From the NCBI RefSeq assembly GCF_012273895.1, contig NC_052103.1, positions 3,162,001 to 3,226,000 on the forward strand: 64,000 nucleotides of DNA, written 5' to 3'. Below, in pieces: positions 35,633 through 49,500 of this stretch. Below the pieces are notes generated by a model. It ran no database searches, was not told the origin of the DNA, and saw nothing but the letters and a program-made list of their open reading frames with translations. The position numbers were made by a program, and so were the translations under genes. Source of the stretch: Zerene cesonia. Lineage: Eukaryota > Arthropoda > Insecta > Lepidoptera > Pieridae. The stretch's first letter is position 1, and every line of letters starts with the position of its first letter.

Positions 35633-35702
35633 TATTTAATACAAACGCTTGATTCTTCTAGTTGAATATGGTCTGAGAGGCTCCTTTGGTATTGTGTGTA
35701 TA

Positions 35703-35894
35703 ATGGATATTACGATCGTGAATTCTTCCAATGATGTACAAAAAGTTAGCTCCACAAGGGCAAGTGTAGCCGACTTAAAGCAGATTTTTTACGTGAGCGG
35801 CATACAAGCATTCGTGTCACTTGATAAGCAATTGTTACTCTTAAAAGGATCTTGGGAACTCCCTTTGAAAGAATTACTTCCAAACGGATTAAGG
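35703..35894 (+). CDS. Isolated coding exon, unrecognised protein with ubiquitin-like look
   Basis: From the ATG at 35703 the frame is open for 64 codons to a strong donor, TTAAGG|GTAAGA (donor 35895), phase 0. If it is instead an internal exon, a possible acceptor is 'gattcttctag' at 35651-35661, with the frame still open. The translation is compositionally protein-like: 'VSSTRASVADLKQIFYVSG', 'LDKQLLLLKGSWELPLKELL', 'PNGLR'. The beta-strand / 'LKQ' helix / 'QLLLLKG' pattern loosely resembles a ubiquitin-like fold (inference only). I do not recognise the gene. GC content is above the surroundings. No partner exon was identified; it may be spliced from the candidate 5' exon at 26.18 kb. Confidence 0.4.
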
Positions 35895-35996
35895 GTAAGA
35901 TTTATATATTGTCGTATTATCTTTGAAACATTATTTTACTGAAAGTAGGTAGGTATATAAAATAAATTACATAATTGTATCTTTTGGTGAATTTAG

Positions 35997-36068
35997 TTGC
36001 CGGAGGCCCTTTTCCTTACCCTTCCCAGTCCTTTCCTTTACTCATAACTAATATGACATAAAAAAAAG
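35997..36068 (+). mobile_element. Internally deleted copy of the poly(A) SINE-like family
   Basis: 'gccggaggcccttttcctta' and 'cccttcccagtcctttcctt' match the middle of the 31.2 kb copy, then jump directly to 'gacataaaaaaaag', skipping the ggcggtgg block. Confidence 0.55.
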
Positions 36069-39000
36069 TTGCAAATGAGTTAAGTTTAAAAAAAAATAAG
36101 TTTGACATGAGACAAAGTCCGTCTATAATACAAAGGAATTCAGTACTGAAACTATAGTATGACTACTTGATTTTCTGTGAAGATGTAGTTACTGTTATTG
36201 TTATCCATAGAGTCGTTTTTTTGGCAATTAGAAGATGTGAAGATATCACATTTTTAACTTTTGTTTGAGTGAAAACTGAACGCGAACTATCTTTGAATAT
36301 TATGATCTGGAAAGTTATTGTTTTAATTATTACGGGAACACGATTTCAATTACGAAGAAACAATATTGTTTTCTCTTAACTATCAGTAAGAATATTTAAT
36401 TACAGTGTTTATACTGTTTTGTCTTACTTCAAAGTTTAATCATCCCCCAAAAGTAATTTTTCTAATTGCTGACCAAAATAGCTTCGCAAGAGGTACGTAA
36501 ATTCCAAAATTTAACGTGGAAATGTGGCTTGGGACAAATCAGAGACTGCAAAGTATGTCGTAATCATTCGGGATGCGTGACGAGATGTTTTTTTACGTAA
36601 AACAAAGAGACGGCGATGAATGAGTCCCTTTGTACACGGAGTAATCAAACGCTACAAGTCTTTTCACGGTCTAAGTGTATTTTTCTTGTTATTATCGTGT
36701 GTTTCTATTTGATCATTTTTTAATTTTAGAAACGTTTGTGTTGTTTTGTTTTTTTTTTTGTGATTGTGATGTTTTGTCCGTATTAGAAGGGTAATGGTGA
36801 TGATGATAGTGTAACCAGCATGGAACTTAATCATTATTTTCTTAATAACTACATCACAATATACTATGAATATAGTAGGTATATAAAATTATTGTTCTAA
36901 AAATATCCCGACTGATAAAAATAATAAGCCAAAAAAGTTTGCCTCCTTAGAAGTAATAACTCCAATTAATATAATGGTATGCGTGAGAGACGTGGACTGG
37001 CGCCGTAACGCGTTACGTAACGAAGCGGTATAACGTCCCGTAAGAAGTTATCACTTCAAAAGAGACAGAGAGAGAGAAACAATACTTCGTCACTTGTTTA
37101 CTCTTTAAGAGAAATAAGGCTCATTAACTAAGCGATTCCAATTAAGTACGTTTAATACATAGTTCATTTAACGTAGATCAATGTGGCTCTCAACACATGT
37201 CATATAAATCAATAATTTCTAAGATAATTGTATTACAAATAGAGGGACATAAAGTGGGTGCGGTGGTACCGACCGGGGCGCCGGATAAAGAAATCGTGTT
37301 TGCATTGTCAAATGACAAAAAAGCTGTGAACGTTGTGTATAAAGACATTCAGTACTATCTTTAGTATCAGCACTGCATCCGTAAGAATACAGTGAATGTT
37401 GCTAGTATATGTATAGAAATATTCTGAGTTATTAATAAATTACGTCATCACTGTTGATAAACACGATAATGAACAATTACAATAACTTCAAAAGCAATTT
37501 CAAAATTAACTATCATGTAGATGTGGTTAACATTATAATTCATACTTGATTTTCTAACAAGTTATTCAAATTATTAAATGTAATATCATATTCATCTTCT
37601 TAAAATTCATAGAATAACCTCAGGTTTTTAAAAGGCCAGCTGTAGAGAAATCACAAAGTAAAAAAGGATAGAAGGAAATTTTAATTTTCTCGAAGCGTAC
37701 TTTATAGAAATTATCAATAAAAGGCCCTATAACGGATTTAGTCAAAGTTAAAAGGAAGCGTAACCGTTAACAAGATAAGAGGGACCCGATAATGGGCTTT
37801 TTGTCGCCAACCACACTCAAGATTAAATTGCCGAAACACAAATTCGATTATAACACGCATTTTGCGGCGCACTTACTAACAAAAACATTACATGCGAGTA
37901 TTCAAAAGTGGAACTTATTCCATCAGCGTTAGTTTAAAAATTCCATGCATGTTTCATGATGGCGGGATATCTCTTTGGTCAAATATCATGTCGGACATCG
38001 TTGGTCTCACGGGTGTCTGATATGCGAAATGACAGCTATTACAGAATTATTACGTTAGGGTAAGTATATTTGGGATTTTTCAAATATTTCTCTGGAATAT
38101 GGAACGTGAAAAATGGCGTGTTTTCATCGAATTCTCCTTGTGGGCCTTTGTGGGGTGCGTGCACAAAGTCAGTAATCGGCTTAGTACTACAGGCGGTCGA
38201 TCATTTTTGTAGATGTATGTAGATTTTAGGCCTGTATGTCTTTGCATTTTAAATCTCGTTTTTCATTTGATAGCCTATGTGGCTATTGGGAAAGCTCGGC
38301 TGAACGTAAAGCATTGGATACGACCTGTTACAGTTTGTTCGAAATATTTTATATTTTTATTCTATACATAATATTCTCGTTAGTAATGATTAAGCTTACA
38401 ATATTTGTTAAAACACAATAATAAATAGATACTTACAGAGTCAAATTGCTAGAATTAAAAATCAGAGGTGAAAATCATTAAAAAAGGGACAAACAAAATT
38501 CAGTAACATCGCGTTCGCTACAAATCATTCCTCTCTGAATGAATACCAAAAATTAATTTACATATCACCCTTCTGATAATACATTCAAACGAGATCGTAA
38601 TGCGTAAATAAACGAATTAATTTGTAATTTCTGAATGGCTGTGTATAAATGCGACACATTTTTACTTCTGTTTAAATTCTACCTATTGATTTCGTTCCGA
38701 ATAAAATAAAATAATTCAATTCTGATTACTACATATATAATAATGTTTTTCTAAAAAAAGATCACCATCGTCCCTGGGGGAGGGTTTCTAAGGAAGTTAG
38801 AGATTCGAAAATGGGATAAAATGGCAACAATTTACTCTTAAACACAAAAATAAGTAGGCTAACCAGCTGTAAAAGCCACGGAGTTATCGAATAACAAATA
38901 AAATAAAATCATTTGAATAGAGAGTGTTTTTGGTAATGTTGGTTAAAAGATTGGTTAAAAATTTTAGATCTTCTAGAAATATTCTATAATTTTGGCGTAA

Positions 39001-39522
39001 TGGAGAAACAATCTGTTAGACTGTTAGAATAAATGTAAGGCTATTATAGTCTGTCACTCTCTATTATTTGTTCCATACCATTTACATTAAAGACACCATA
39101 TTATGAGGGACCAGAGATGTTGACTTAAAAAATAAGTAATATTTGCTATCCTGGTTTTCTTATCAAACATTCAAACTTTCAAATTATTATTATTAATAGT
39201 TGCGACTTGTAATAGCTAAGATCGTGTTTATGAAATACCGAAACGCAACTACAACATAAAGCGAGTTCTCAATGAAGCTTCTTTATGTATCTCCTACAGG
39301 TTCATGCTGCATGACATGCACTACTTGTTGTCATGCATGATTGATCGTTTAGCTTCATTGATTGACGCGAATGACATGCATACTCCGGGTGGCGATTGGT
39401 TGATGAAAATTTTCCAGAAAATGCATATCATGCGGGATGATAGCCTCGGGCCAGTTGTGTTTTATTATGTTTCACATGACAACTGTTTCTGATCCAATAA
39501 AGTTAAGGGAAAATGTGAAATA
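36069..39522. other. Non-coding stretch
   Basis: No gene recognised. Near 37004-37017 is the palindrome CGTAACGCGTTACG in a GC-rich patch followed by an (AG)n run (about 37061-37077), probably a TE remnant. ORFs at 38236 and 39304 lack domain features and flanking splice support. Confidence 0.5.
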
Positions 39523-39738
39523 CTAGATGCGCCCTGCGGTTTCACCCGCGTAAGGCCGTATCCCGTTGAATTATCGGGATAAAAACTTGCCTATATGTTA
39601 TTCCAGTTGTCCAGCTATGTACGTACCAAATTTCATTACAATCGGTTGTTTTAGTTTACTATCCAGTTGTTTTTGCGTGAAAGAGCAACAAACACACACA
39701 CATCGTTACAAACTTTCGCATTTATAATATTAGTAGGA
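39523..39738 (-). mobile_element. Non-autonomous Helitron-like element
   Basis: The minus-strand start is TCCTACTAATATTATAAATG and the end GCAGGGCGCATCTAG followed by T. 216 bp. Same family as the copies at 7.2 and 24.3 kb, with a short internal duplication (extra 'ttgttttagtttactatcca'). Confidence 0.6.
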
Positions 39739-41735
39739 TTAGTAGGATAATATACGTGTATTTAAAATATGACTTTTCTTCTTTCCCGTTTATAGTATTA
39801 GATTGTTTGTAGATTTTAAGTAACTAATAATGAACTATTAAAGCTTATTTAAGATAAGCTAATAAGGCTTAAATTAATACAGCAAAATAGTATTACTACA
39901 TAGTGGCTTTATGTTTAAATTTAATTTAATGCACATTAAATTAAGCGTTAAGTTTTGCTTATCTGTGTTATGAATTACGCGCGAAATTATTAATCTGCGC
40001 GGAAAATGGTTGCATTGTAATCATAGATGAAAACGTTTATTGAAACGGATAATCACGGCTGTTTATTAATTTCTGGTAATCGCTTGCTGCCAATTGAAAA
40101 TAATTGTTTTGATGTAATTTATGTATTCATGGTCTATGTGGCAGTTCTTGGAAAGAATGTATTAATTCAATTGATCAATGGAGTGATGTAATGGCATGCA
40201 AAATGAATTTTTAGAATTTTGGAATGCGTAATTAAAACAAAACCTTAAATTTTTCAACTTAACTCAATTCAGTTATATTTTATGTTTAACATCAGAACTC
40301 ATATATCGCTGATATGTTTAGATGTATTTTCAATGAAGATTTCATAAACAGCTTGTTAAACGGATTGGATAATACATTTTATGAGAAGTATGGACAAATT
40401 TATGTTCTAATTAATAGTTAAATTAAAGTTATGTTTAGGCCACACATAGGCTTGGATACCATTTCTGGATCATGTATGACTTTTATTGTTCACATAATTT
40501 CACCAGGGATGTATTAATATATTTTCATAACAACGCACGTCATGCTTCTAATTCGGCGTGGTTTCCAAGGTAACGTGTTCTTTTGTTAAATTTAATCAGG
40601 CGCGTTCCTGGTTCTCTTTCTAATCTAATAATAATGAACATCAATCAAATGTCAAACGTTAGGCGCACTGACAAATTGTAAGAAGTCCTTTCATGTAAAA
40701 TAAATTACATCTTTATTTTATTCAGTAATCGAATTATCTATGTTATTATTTATAGATCGGTATGGTAAAGTTATAATATCTGCTGTTTCCTATTTATAAG
40801 TACATTTAAATTGCCAAACGTAGTCGTCTTATAGCCATTTTCAAAAGATGGCTTATGCTATCATTCGAAAATGGCAATGATATGAACTAATATATGAACA
40901 TCCGAAATTACACTTGGATTTCAAATTATCAAAAATACAATTTAAAATTAAAAGTGAAACACACTGATGGTTTAGAAATTATATTAAAAGGGACAGGTTT
41001 GCTAACAACACTTCCATACTTCTATTTTCGCTGTAAACAAACCTTGAAACACGGGTTGACCAACACGAACTAGTAGATACCTTCACAACGTATGTGCCCC
41101 ACGGCTTATATAATATCACAATAACCGACCTATCGGGTACCATTCGAAGGAGACTATATGCGATACTATCAGAATCAGTGTATTGATGTGGAAAATGAGC
41201 TTGTTTAATAATCTGAACTAGCCCGGAGCAAAATAGGTTAGGTGGAAAATAGCGCTAAAATGATGAAGAGATGCGCCCTATCTTTGTTATGGACGGTGCG
41301 GAATATTCGTATTTATATTTTAAAGACTATCTGGGCACTACTTGTTTGTCCCCACTATAATGATTAGAGCGTCCTTGTTTCATACAAAGTATAGGGGAAT
41401 TATTATATGATACGATAACGTGTCATTGTTAAAAGTTATGTTCATTGGTTTTACATATACTACTATGAACGAAAATATTTAACCTGAATTAATATTAACT
41501 ATGACGATAAAATCTACGCGGAAGAAATCTGAAGACATAGCTGGCGTTTAATATCGCCATCGTCTGACTTCAAATACCAAATGTTCCATTTTAACAATAT
41601 AAGGAAAAAACTGAGATTCTTACACAAAGACAAAAAATATTGTAGTTCTCCTAGATGTTGAAAAATATACGTATCTTCTTTACAAATAATCCAGTTGCTA
41701 GGCAAGCCAAAGATAAAAACAAATAACGTCCGTAG
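39739..41735. other. Non-coding stretch
   Basis: AT-rich; no exon, RNA gene or familiar repeat recognised. A weak imperfect inverted pair (gccattttc ... gaaaatggc) lies at 40835-40880. Confidence 0.5.
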
Positions 41736-41841
41736 GTTGCGAATGTGTGACGAGCATCAACGATCTCGCCACCACCAGGCTCTTAGCCGACCTTGAATTT
41801 AATTGTTCAATCGATTGGGCGACAACCCTTAGAAATAGACA
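41736..41841 (+). CDS. Possible short coding exon, unrecognised
   Basis: Bounded by an acceptor-like 'cgtccgtag' (ending 41735) and a donor GACAG|GTAATT. It reads 'CECVTSINDLATTRLLADLE' and on to 'WATTLRNRQ' without a stop, in a locally GC-richer patch. The opposite strand is also open, which weakens the case. No family recognised. Confidence 0.2.
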
Positions 41842-44800
41842 GGTAATTAATTTCCTATTTCCTGATGAAATATTGTGGTGCAGAGGCACGCGATTTGGTC
41901 CTTATGTTTGTATTTTTCTGTTATATCTATCTATCTTTAGATAAATCTTTTTATTCATTATCAGTACAAAACAAGGTTTCTTTCTGCTGTCACTGTATCT
42001 GTATGGTTGGATCTTTTATATAACGGAACAGTTTTTTTTTATTAAATGGAGTGTTTCAAGAGGAAGAAAGATTTATATGTACATATCATGTGTTATTACA
42101 CCCGTGTGAAACTGGGGAGGGTCAGTCGTTTTACATATTTAATACTTTACGACTGTCACTGATAACATAACGATATAATTTGTAGGTGGTACGCACAAGA
42201 AACGTTGAACGTTATTTTAGTATGAATGAATACATTTATTGTGTGTTATGTAGTTAAACAATGGTATCGCCAATTAAATTTGTTCCTAATTTTAAACTTA
42301 TGCAGGCTCTGTACATCTCAGGCAATAATCCAATTTAAGAATCCACTTATCTCCTTTGTTCAATATGTAGTATATATTCAGACTCCGTGTGTACACGCAT
42401 AAATATTTAAGCCAAACAAAAATACATACAATATATTCTCGAACTATTCGCAAACCCTTTCGCAACACACATATCAAGCATTCAGAAAGCATTACGACGA
42501 ACTATCAGTATGTAGTTGGTACATATTTGAAAAATGCAAGAACAAATGTATCGGGCTAACATTTTTCCTGAAGTCACGTGTCTTCAATAGACTGGTACCT
42601 TCAAGTCGTATTGTCAAGCGACGTGAATAGACTTCCTACCCTCCGTTAGGGAGGCCATAAATTTTGATCCCTCGGGATTCCGTCTGACATTAAAGACGTC
42701 GTCATTGATTTCCCAAATCATACACCTTTGAGTGTTATACGCTGGTGTTTAGTCAAATGATAATGAATTAGACCTTTCTTGGGTGATTAATTATCTTTAT
42801 TCTGATACAAATTCTGATATATTCGATTAGGTTTTAGTATGAAACTGTTATAGCTTTTGTGATAACTTCATACCTTTCACTTGCTATATTTATGTGACAT
42901 ATTAGGATTTAGTTTTGAATAATTACAAATGCTTTTAGGGTCCTACAATGCTTGATAAAAAGTTTCAAAAACTGAAAATATTAACGATGCTAAATGCTAT
43001 GTCGTAAAGTTTAAAAGCTGCTTTGTCAAAATGATAATCAGATTAAAGTAATACGAATAGATGGCTTTTTATTCTGTCATTAAAAGCGGATAACAGGAGT
43101 AATGTATAATGTCAGAGGGGAAAGCCGTTGAGTTTGGTTATTAGCATATTGGTTGACCCTGCTCCGTATTTAGTCCGGATTACGCTTGTAATTATCGAAA
43201 CACAGCGACGGACGCGTCCATTTATTTACACAATACAAAATTTAAAATGCTGCTAACAAACTGACCGATATAAATATGTATGAGTTTAAATGCAAATATG
43301 GTTTACGGAAAGTCGTAGTCACCCTATGTTTTGTTCGACAATTTGTGTGGAAGTTAGGTCAAGCTACCGTGTTATTCTGTCAGCGGGTTTTTAAAGTCAA
43401 TCTTTTGATATAAACTATAATAGAAATGTAGGTTAACTTTTTTGGATAATAAACACGAATAGGAATGCGAATATACCGCGTATACCGTTAACGGAACGAA
43501 TATAAGAATAAGAAAATGTTATTCATTTTAATGTCATTGTAAGGGAATGGAATGGAGGCAGTAAATGAAAATGGAGTTTCATTAATATAACAAAGTGTAT
43601 TAATATCCTGCTGTAACGAAATATTGAGGGGAAATATTTTTAATCTGAAATTATTGACTGTGACGAGCTATTGACGCCGCTCGTATATAAATTCAACTCG
43701 CTGATGGTTAAATACCTTCCGTATTTTCGCTACAATATTGCAATTATTATGAGGATATTTATATGGATTCGGAAACATTTTACAAGTGTCTTAATTTCGA
43801 AAGCCGATAAGACAATTAAATACATTGTTTTATAATGAACGCGATCTCTTGACATAAACGCAATAAAAGATGGGTTCATTTACCATTTCTATGGTAGATT
43901 AAATAATCTACCAACAGATATGCAGCTTTAAGAGAAAATGCTTTGATATTGACTAATTATATTATTATAACGTATATTTATTATCTTCAGACACTTGTTT
44001 CCTTCGAGTAAAGTTGGAAAAGAGCTAGTTAGTTTAAATAACACGGCTTGAAGTTAGTTAAAAGTAATTACTTTTCTATTAATTAAATCTCTAATGAATC
44101 ACCAAGGTTTTTTCTATTTCTATTATATTATTTGGTCTATCTCCGTTTTATTTTTGACATACTTAATAATCTATAATAAGTCTACAACTAATTAATTATT
44201 CGATAAATGTCTATTAGTAAATTTACTAACTAGAATTTCGTCTGTAACAATCACAGACAATTATTTTGAAAGACAATTAATGATAACCTATATCTGAAGA
44301 GCTGTGAAAGCAAGAAATCCAAATATTGTCTGAGCGTTAATCGCATAGTTAATAGGCGAACATTTTCATGTATATTTAGGTCCGGAGTACCTTTCAAAGG
44401 GCTTTGACATTATTTCTTCACTAAACCCTCAGGCAGGGGCTTATACGGGTCACGCTTTAGCCGTGGTCACGCAAACTGGAAAGTTGTTATTTTTATTTCA
44501 AATAATGCTGTGTTTTTTTTTTGTGTAAAAAAGGTGTTTCATGATAGTAAACGGATCTATGATGACATATTCTTGGTGTGGTTTCGCACGTCTTTGAATA
44601 AGCCTCAAAGGTTATTTTTTTATTTATTATTGACATAGACAATTTTCTAACTAAGATACAAGCTTATCATACATTCACAGTTAAAATTTATAGTTTCTCA
44701 GGATAATGGATGTTAAACATATATATTAGATTTTTTTTCAATAAGCTTAATAATAATGTATTTTTCTCAGATTAGATAAGAATATGTTAAAAATGTTGTT

Positions 44801-45250
44801 GTGTTGTTGTACACAGTTCTATGTTATGTTTTACGGATTCAATTTTAATTTAGCAGTAAATTTGCTGGAATTATGATTGCGTAGTGTTTTTATTTATAAT
44901 TATTTGCTGATTTATTACTTCTTCCAACTAAAACGTATTTAATAACTATATATTGCAACCTACTAGATGCAGCTTTTGAAGACTGGTGTGTCATATTTCT
45001 ACAAAAGTATTCGTCAAGTGAAAATGTTTAATGAGCAGTTGATACTTGATATCACTCGAACAACGAAGGGTTCTTGAAACTTCAAAAGCCCTTATATATA
45101 TTATTATAATTCGACGTCATGGCCATTCCCTCCTTCCGTGCAATTTTTTACGTTCATTGTAAATTTTCACGGCCAGTCCAGAATTATACATTTAATTGTA
45201 CTTTATGTGATGCGTATCACTCAATACTCATTTTTAACACATTACACTAA
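41842..45250. other. Non-coding stretch
   Basis: No gene recognised. At 42590-42720 a unique-looking, GC-richer patch ('ccctccgttagggaggccat') could be a conserved non-coding element. A small inverted pair, GGTAGATTA / TAATCTACC, lies around 43891-43914. Confidence 0.45.
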
Positions 45251-45428
45251 TCAGATTACTATTTCAAATGTGAAAGTTTGTTTGTTGAACGGATTTTGAT
45301 GAAATTTGGTATACAGACAGGGAATGAGCTGACTTGGGTGATAGGATACTTTTTATCTCGATGAAATATTCCTTTGGGATAAATGGATAAAATTTTGACA
45401 TCCGGACGGAGCCGGGACGAGCTTCTAG
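45251..45428 (+). mobile_element. Diverged Helitron-like element
   Basis: 'gtgaaagtttgtttgttgaa', 'tgatgaaatttggtatacag', and an end of 'gagccgggacgagcttctag' then T. The 5' end is decayed (TCAGATTACTATTTC). Confidence 0.5.
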
Positions 45429-45459
45429 TATCACATACTTTTGTAATTAAATTTGTAAC

Positions 45460-45507
45460 AAAATTAATACTTACAAAAGAATATCATATTTTGTAAGTAT
45501 TAATTTT
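45460..45507. repeat. Perfect 19-bp inverted repeat (stem-loop)
   Basis: Arms AAAATTAATACTTACAAAA and TTTTGTAAGTATTAATTTT around a 10-base loop. Possibly a foldback remnant; it lies 31 bases beyond the Helitron-like end. Confidence 0.75.
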
Positions 45508-46547
45508 CAATAAGTTTTAATTATACAAACACAATAAAGTACTTAATTATTAAAATTTAAAAGTCTTCGTTTTAGCCGTAGGTCGACCACTGCTGGACAA
45601 ACGGGGCTGCATCTGCGGCATGTGAATACGCTTAATGCGGCATGCATTATAGGTATTCATTTTCCATTTATTCATCCCACCCCATACTATTAATATGAAT
45701 TCATTATTATTATCGATGTGATCTTGAACGAGATAGCAATTGTATTAAGAATATTTACGTCATTAAGTTGGTCTACAATGCATTGAGGTTGGCATCGAGT
45801 TATGTTACGTATTCCCAATACACAATAGGTATTCGTCTTTGACTATAATAACTGAGGTTTCGTCTCAATTTTAACTATTTTTAAGTGAGGAACCATTAAT
45901 TCAACATGTTTGCTTCCATCCATTATATAAAAGTTGGGAACTGGCAAACATTAATTTCAACCTTACAAGCGGTCCTGGCAATCGGAATGTGAAGTTTGTA
46001 TGGCTTCATAACATCTTAATTAAATAACTTCCGATAGCAATTCCCGAACTGATGATGCGAAGTTTAAAACGGGAAGTTGTCCAATGCGCAAACAATGCTC
46101 GGTCGACTCATTTCAATTTGCGACGTTCGTCTTAGTAATTCGACTGGCAGCCACGCGCCGCCATAAAGTTCCAAGACGACCATCTTGTCTACGAGTACCT
46201 ACTCCCAACTTTCCCGCTTTTTTTTTTGGATTACACAAACTAGGGCAAAATGACAGATGTAGGTGACCCTATATTTTCATAAAACCTTACGATGTTGAGC
46301 TGGATTATAAAATGTTTGTTTTGCGGTTTTTATTAAAATGGAGTTGTATTTATGTGAAAATATTTTTTCTTGCATCGTGGATTTGTTGAGGCTACTCGAG
46401 GTTGCGTTTGAAATCTCATTAGTGTATGTAACACGTCATGTTTAATTCTCTGCTTTCGCTTGACAGCCAATAATGAAGTTTTATAGAAGAAATGGGCTTT
46501 AAATTCTAAATATGAACTTTTTATAGAAAATTTGATTTATAGAACGT

Positions 46548-46586
46548 TTACATTTTAATAAAGAGTTAAACTTTATTAAAATGTAA
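46548..46586. repeat. Perfect 16-bp inverted repeat (stem-loop)
   Basis: Arms TTACATTTTAATAAAG and CTTTATTAAAATGTAA with a 7-base loop. Function unknown. Confidence 0.75.
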
Positions 46587-46589
46587 GAA

Positions 46590-49500
46590 CTCTCATAGCT
46601 TATGTTTATATTTATATTGTGCTTGTCCTGTTTGTTGTATTGTATAAATTATATTATTTTCATTATTTATTAGACTTATATGTGGTGTCTTTAAATAGGA
46701 CTTATCAATGACGACTGATTAATACGTTATAATCAACATTAATCCACCCATGCTATGACATAATTAACTGTTGTAGATAGTTAAAAATTACATGTTTCGC
46801 AGAGAACCCTTGAACATTAAAGAGCCCGATTTTCAAGTTAAGTCTGTTGAAGAATGAAAACAAAAGCAATGTTTTTGCTCCCTGAAGCTGTGAGAATCAC
46901 ACCGAACTTCATTTTTCTTGAGTAATACCTGCTGTGGGATTACTGGGAATCCACTAGGTTTTTACGTTATATCCAGTCGGAGTCTTAGGGTATACAGCGC
47001 GGAATAGTCTTTTGTTTTCGTTTTTATCGCGCTTTGCGACCCCAAACTATAAATGGTTGGGAAGAAACCAGATTGGAACAGTATAGTGCACAAGTTAAAT
47101 TGTTGTTTAGTATAGATCTTGACTACGTTGGTATATACCTTTGTGGACGATTTAATAATATTTTTGTCACTTTTTCGGCGCGATTAACGTGTATACTGAC
47201 TCATGTAAATTTCATCTTTTTTGTACTACAGGTTTTTGAGTTAAGTTGCGGATAGACAGATATACTAACCTTTTTCCTTCCTTGTTGAATACGGAACTCA
47301 AAAAATTACTCTATACGCATTGACGGAAAAAGGACATTAGTAGTCATGATGTCTTGTACGTTTTTACGTTTAGCCCACTGTAATATTTTATACTAAGTCT
47401 ATTTTGTATGTAATACTTCTATATAAGATGTCTATTATATTCCCCATACTCGTTTCACTTAGTCTTGTCCAAGTATAATGTACGTTAGAAGCTGCATAGA
47501 GTGCGTTTATCGAACCCGCTCATATTTGCATAGCTAGATTGTATTCACGGTACAAAATGTTTAGACTATCTCATACTATTAAACTAACAACTTGTATTAA
47601 GCTTTGGGTTTAGGAATACAATAATAATGAAAGTTACGGCGGAATATTGTATCGTTATATGATATGCGCTTACCGATGCATTCAAGATTTTGAATACTAG
47701 TATTATGGTTCGATATCTCATTCGTCAACACATACAAATACTATGAGATAGCTTGTCGAAAAGAACATTGAATAGTAGTTAAGAAACTAACGGATCATAA
47801 TCACAAAAACAGGTACAGATGAAGCCAGCCCATATATACGTAAAGCACGGTATTTCATTTACCTTCACCTCTCTCATCTAGATGTAATTTAATATCCCGT
47901 ACCCAGCACCAGGCGATAAAATTCTTTATGCATCGGAGCGGAACTGTCTGAGAATTTCCACCCCTTAACTGTTTCATTTCGTTAACGAAATTATTCAATT
48001 ACGCTTTGGGAAATCGTGCTTCCCTTGAAATACGAACCTCTCAAGTGGTATTTGATGTGCAATGAGGTAAATTTTTATCAGAGTCGAAACATCTAGACTT
48101 TTGCTAGGCTGGTTTTCTTTCAGGCGTACGAGTTGCTTATGCAAATAAAACGACCTATCGTGTATATACATGATTCATTAATTTTAGCGTTTATAGTAAT
48201 TTGATAGTAGATTGGAGAAAGTTTTCTAAACTTTTTTCTAAAGTTTTCTAAAAAGCTAGTATTAATATAAATACATTAAAATAAAACAAATACACCAACA
48301 AGAATAGTATTGTAACTAAACAAGAACTTTTTATTTATATTCGATCTTCGTAAAAATAGCGATTAAATTCACAGCTATGATAAAATGTAACAACATGTTT
48401 TGTTCCATTTTACAGCCATTTATGAACTTACAATTGTAAAATAAAATTTCCAAGCCAACGCGTTTCACAAAAAAGGTGAATTTAAAAGGTTATACCGTTT
48501 ACGCTGTAGACGAAAATTGTTACTAATTTCAGTGTCTTTATTACAGTGTTTCAAGGCTTTTCTGAAATAATAAATATTTTAAACAGTGCTTTGAGAAATT
48601 TATGAAGACATAATTTTCCATGAATTTTAAATTGATTTCATTTTGCGATGGAATTTCAAGTAATTTTAGCGTGATTGATTATGTTTTTATTCATTGCTTC
48701 AATTGTATATTATGTAGATTAGATTTTAAATTCGAATGAAAAAACTTTCATATTTTAATAGCGTATTTCAATTTTATACTCCATCATGTTCCAGGTGTTT
48801 CAAATGATTTATCTAGTTTATATATCTAAGAAATGATAAGTCAGATCATTTAACTATATACAAGTAATTTGTTAACACCGTTCGCTGAAACGATCAAACG
48901 ATCTACAATGGACAGAGAGTTTTCAACACGTCAGTACCTGCCCAAGCATATATGACGTACATTTTATTTTAGTCGTAACATTCCACACGCATGTCGAGAG
49001 TATAGCGGGAACTTTTAACATTATGAAGTTAAAAAGCCCCAACATTTCATAGGGTGTTCTTGTGAGTTCTAGAAAGTTCTACAGTTAAATGACCCGTGGG
49101 GCCGTTCAGTAGCTATGCGAGACGTGATATCTGGTGTTAAATGTACCTGAGACTTAAGAAAGCATCAAGAATATGTAGTTGTGGGTTACGATCGCAGAGT
49201 TTAGGAATGTATGACGAGGTTTCAATTAATGTAAAAGGTTTTTTACACTTTAAAACAGTTCTATCCTAATAGACTACTACTGAGAATTAAAATTGTTACA
49301 TGTTGTTTTTTGAACTTTTTTTTTATAATTAAAGACCCAAGTTATAATGGGACATATTACTTCAAAAAAAACCTGAGATAATTCATACTTACCAGAAGGT
49401 CATCGATCAAAAAGTGGGTTGAAACATCATAGACTTAATAAGTACGCAAAACTGACCTTATACCTCTCGTATATCGTAATTTAGGAATCTCAGCTTCGTC

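Noticed and set aside
46084..46266. 60-codon ORF and an opposing 39-codon ORF in a GC-richer patch
   Set aside because: No splice sites, no domain, both strands open. Noted only as a GC-richer patch.
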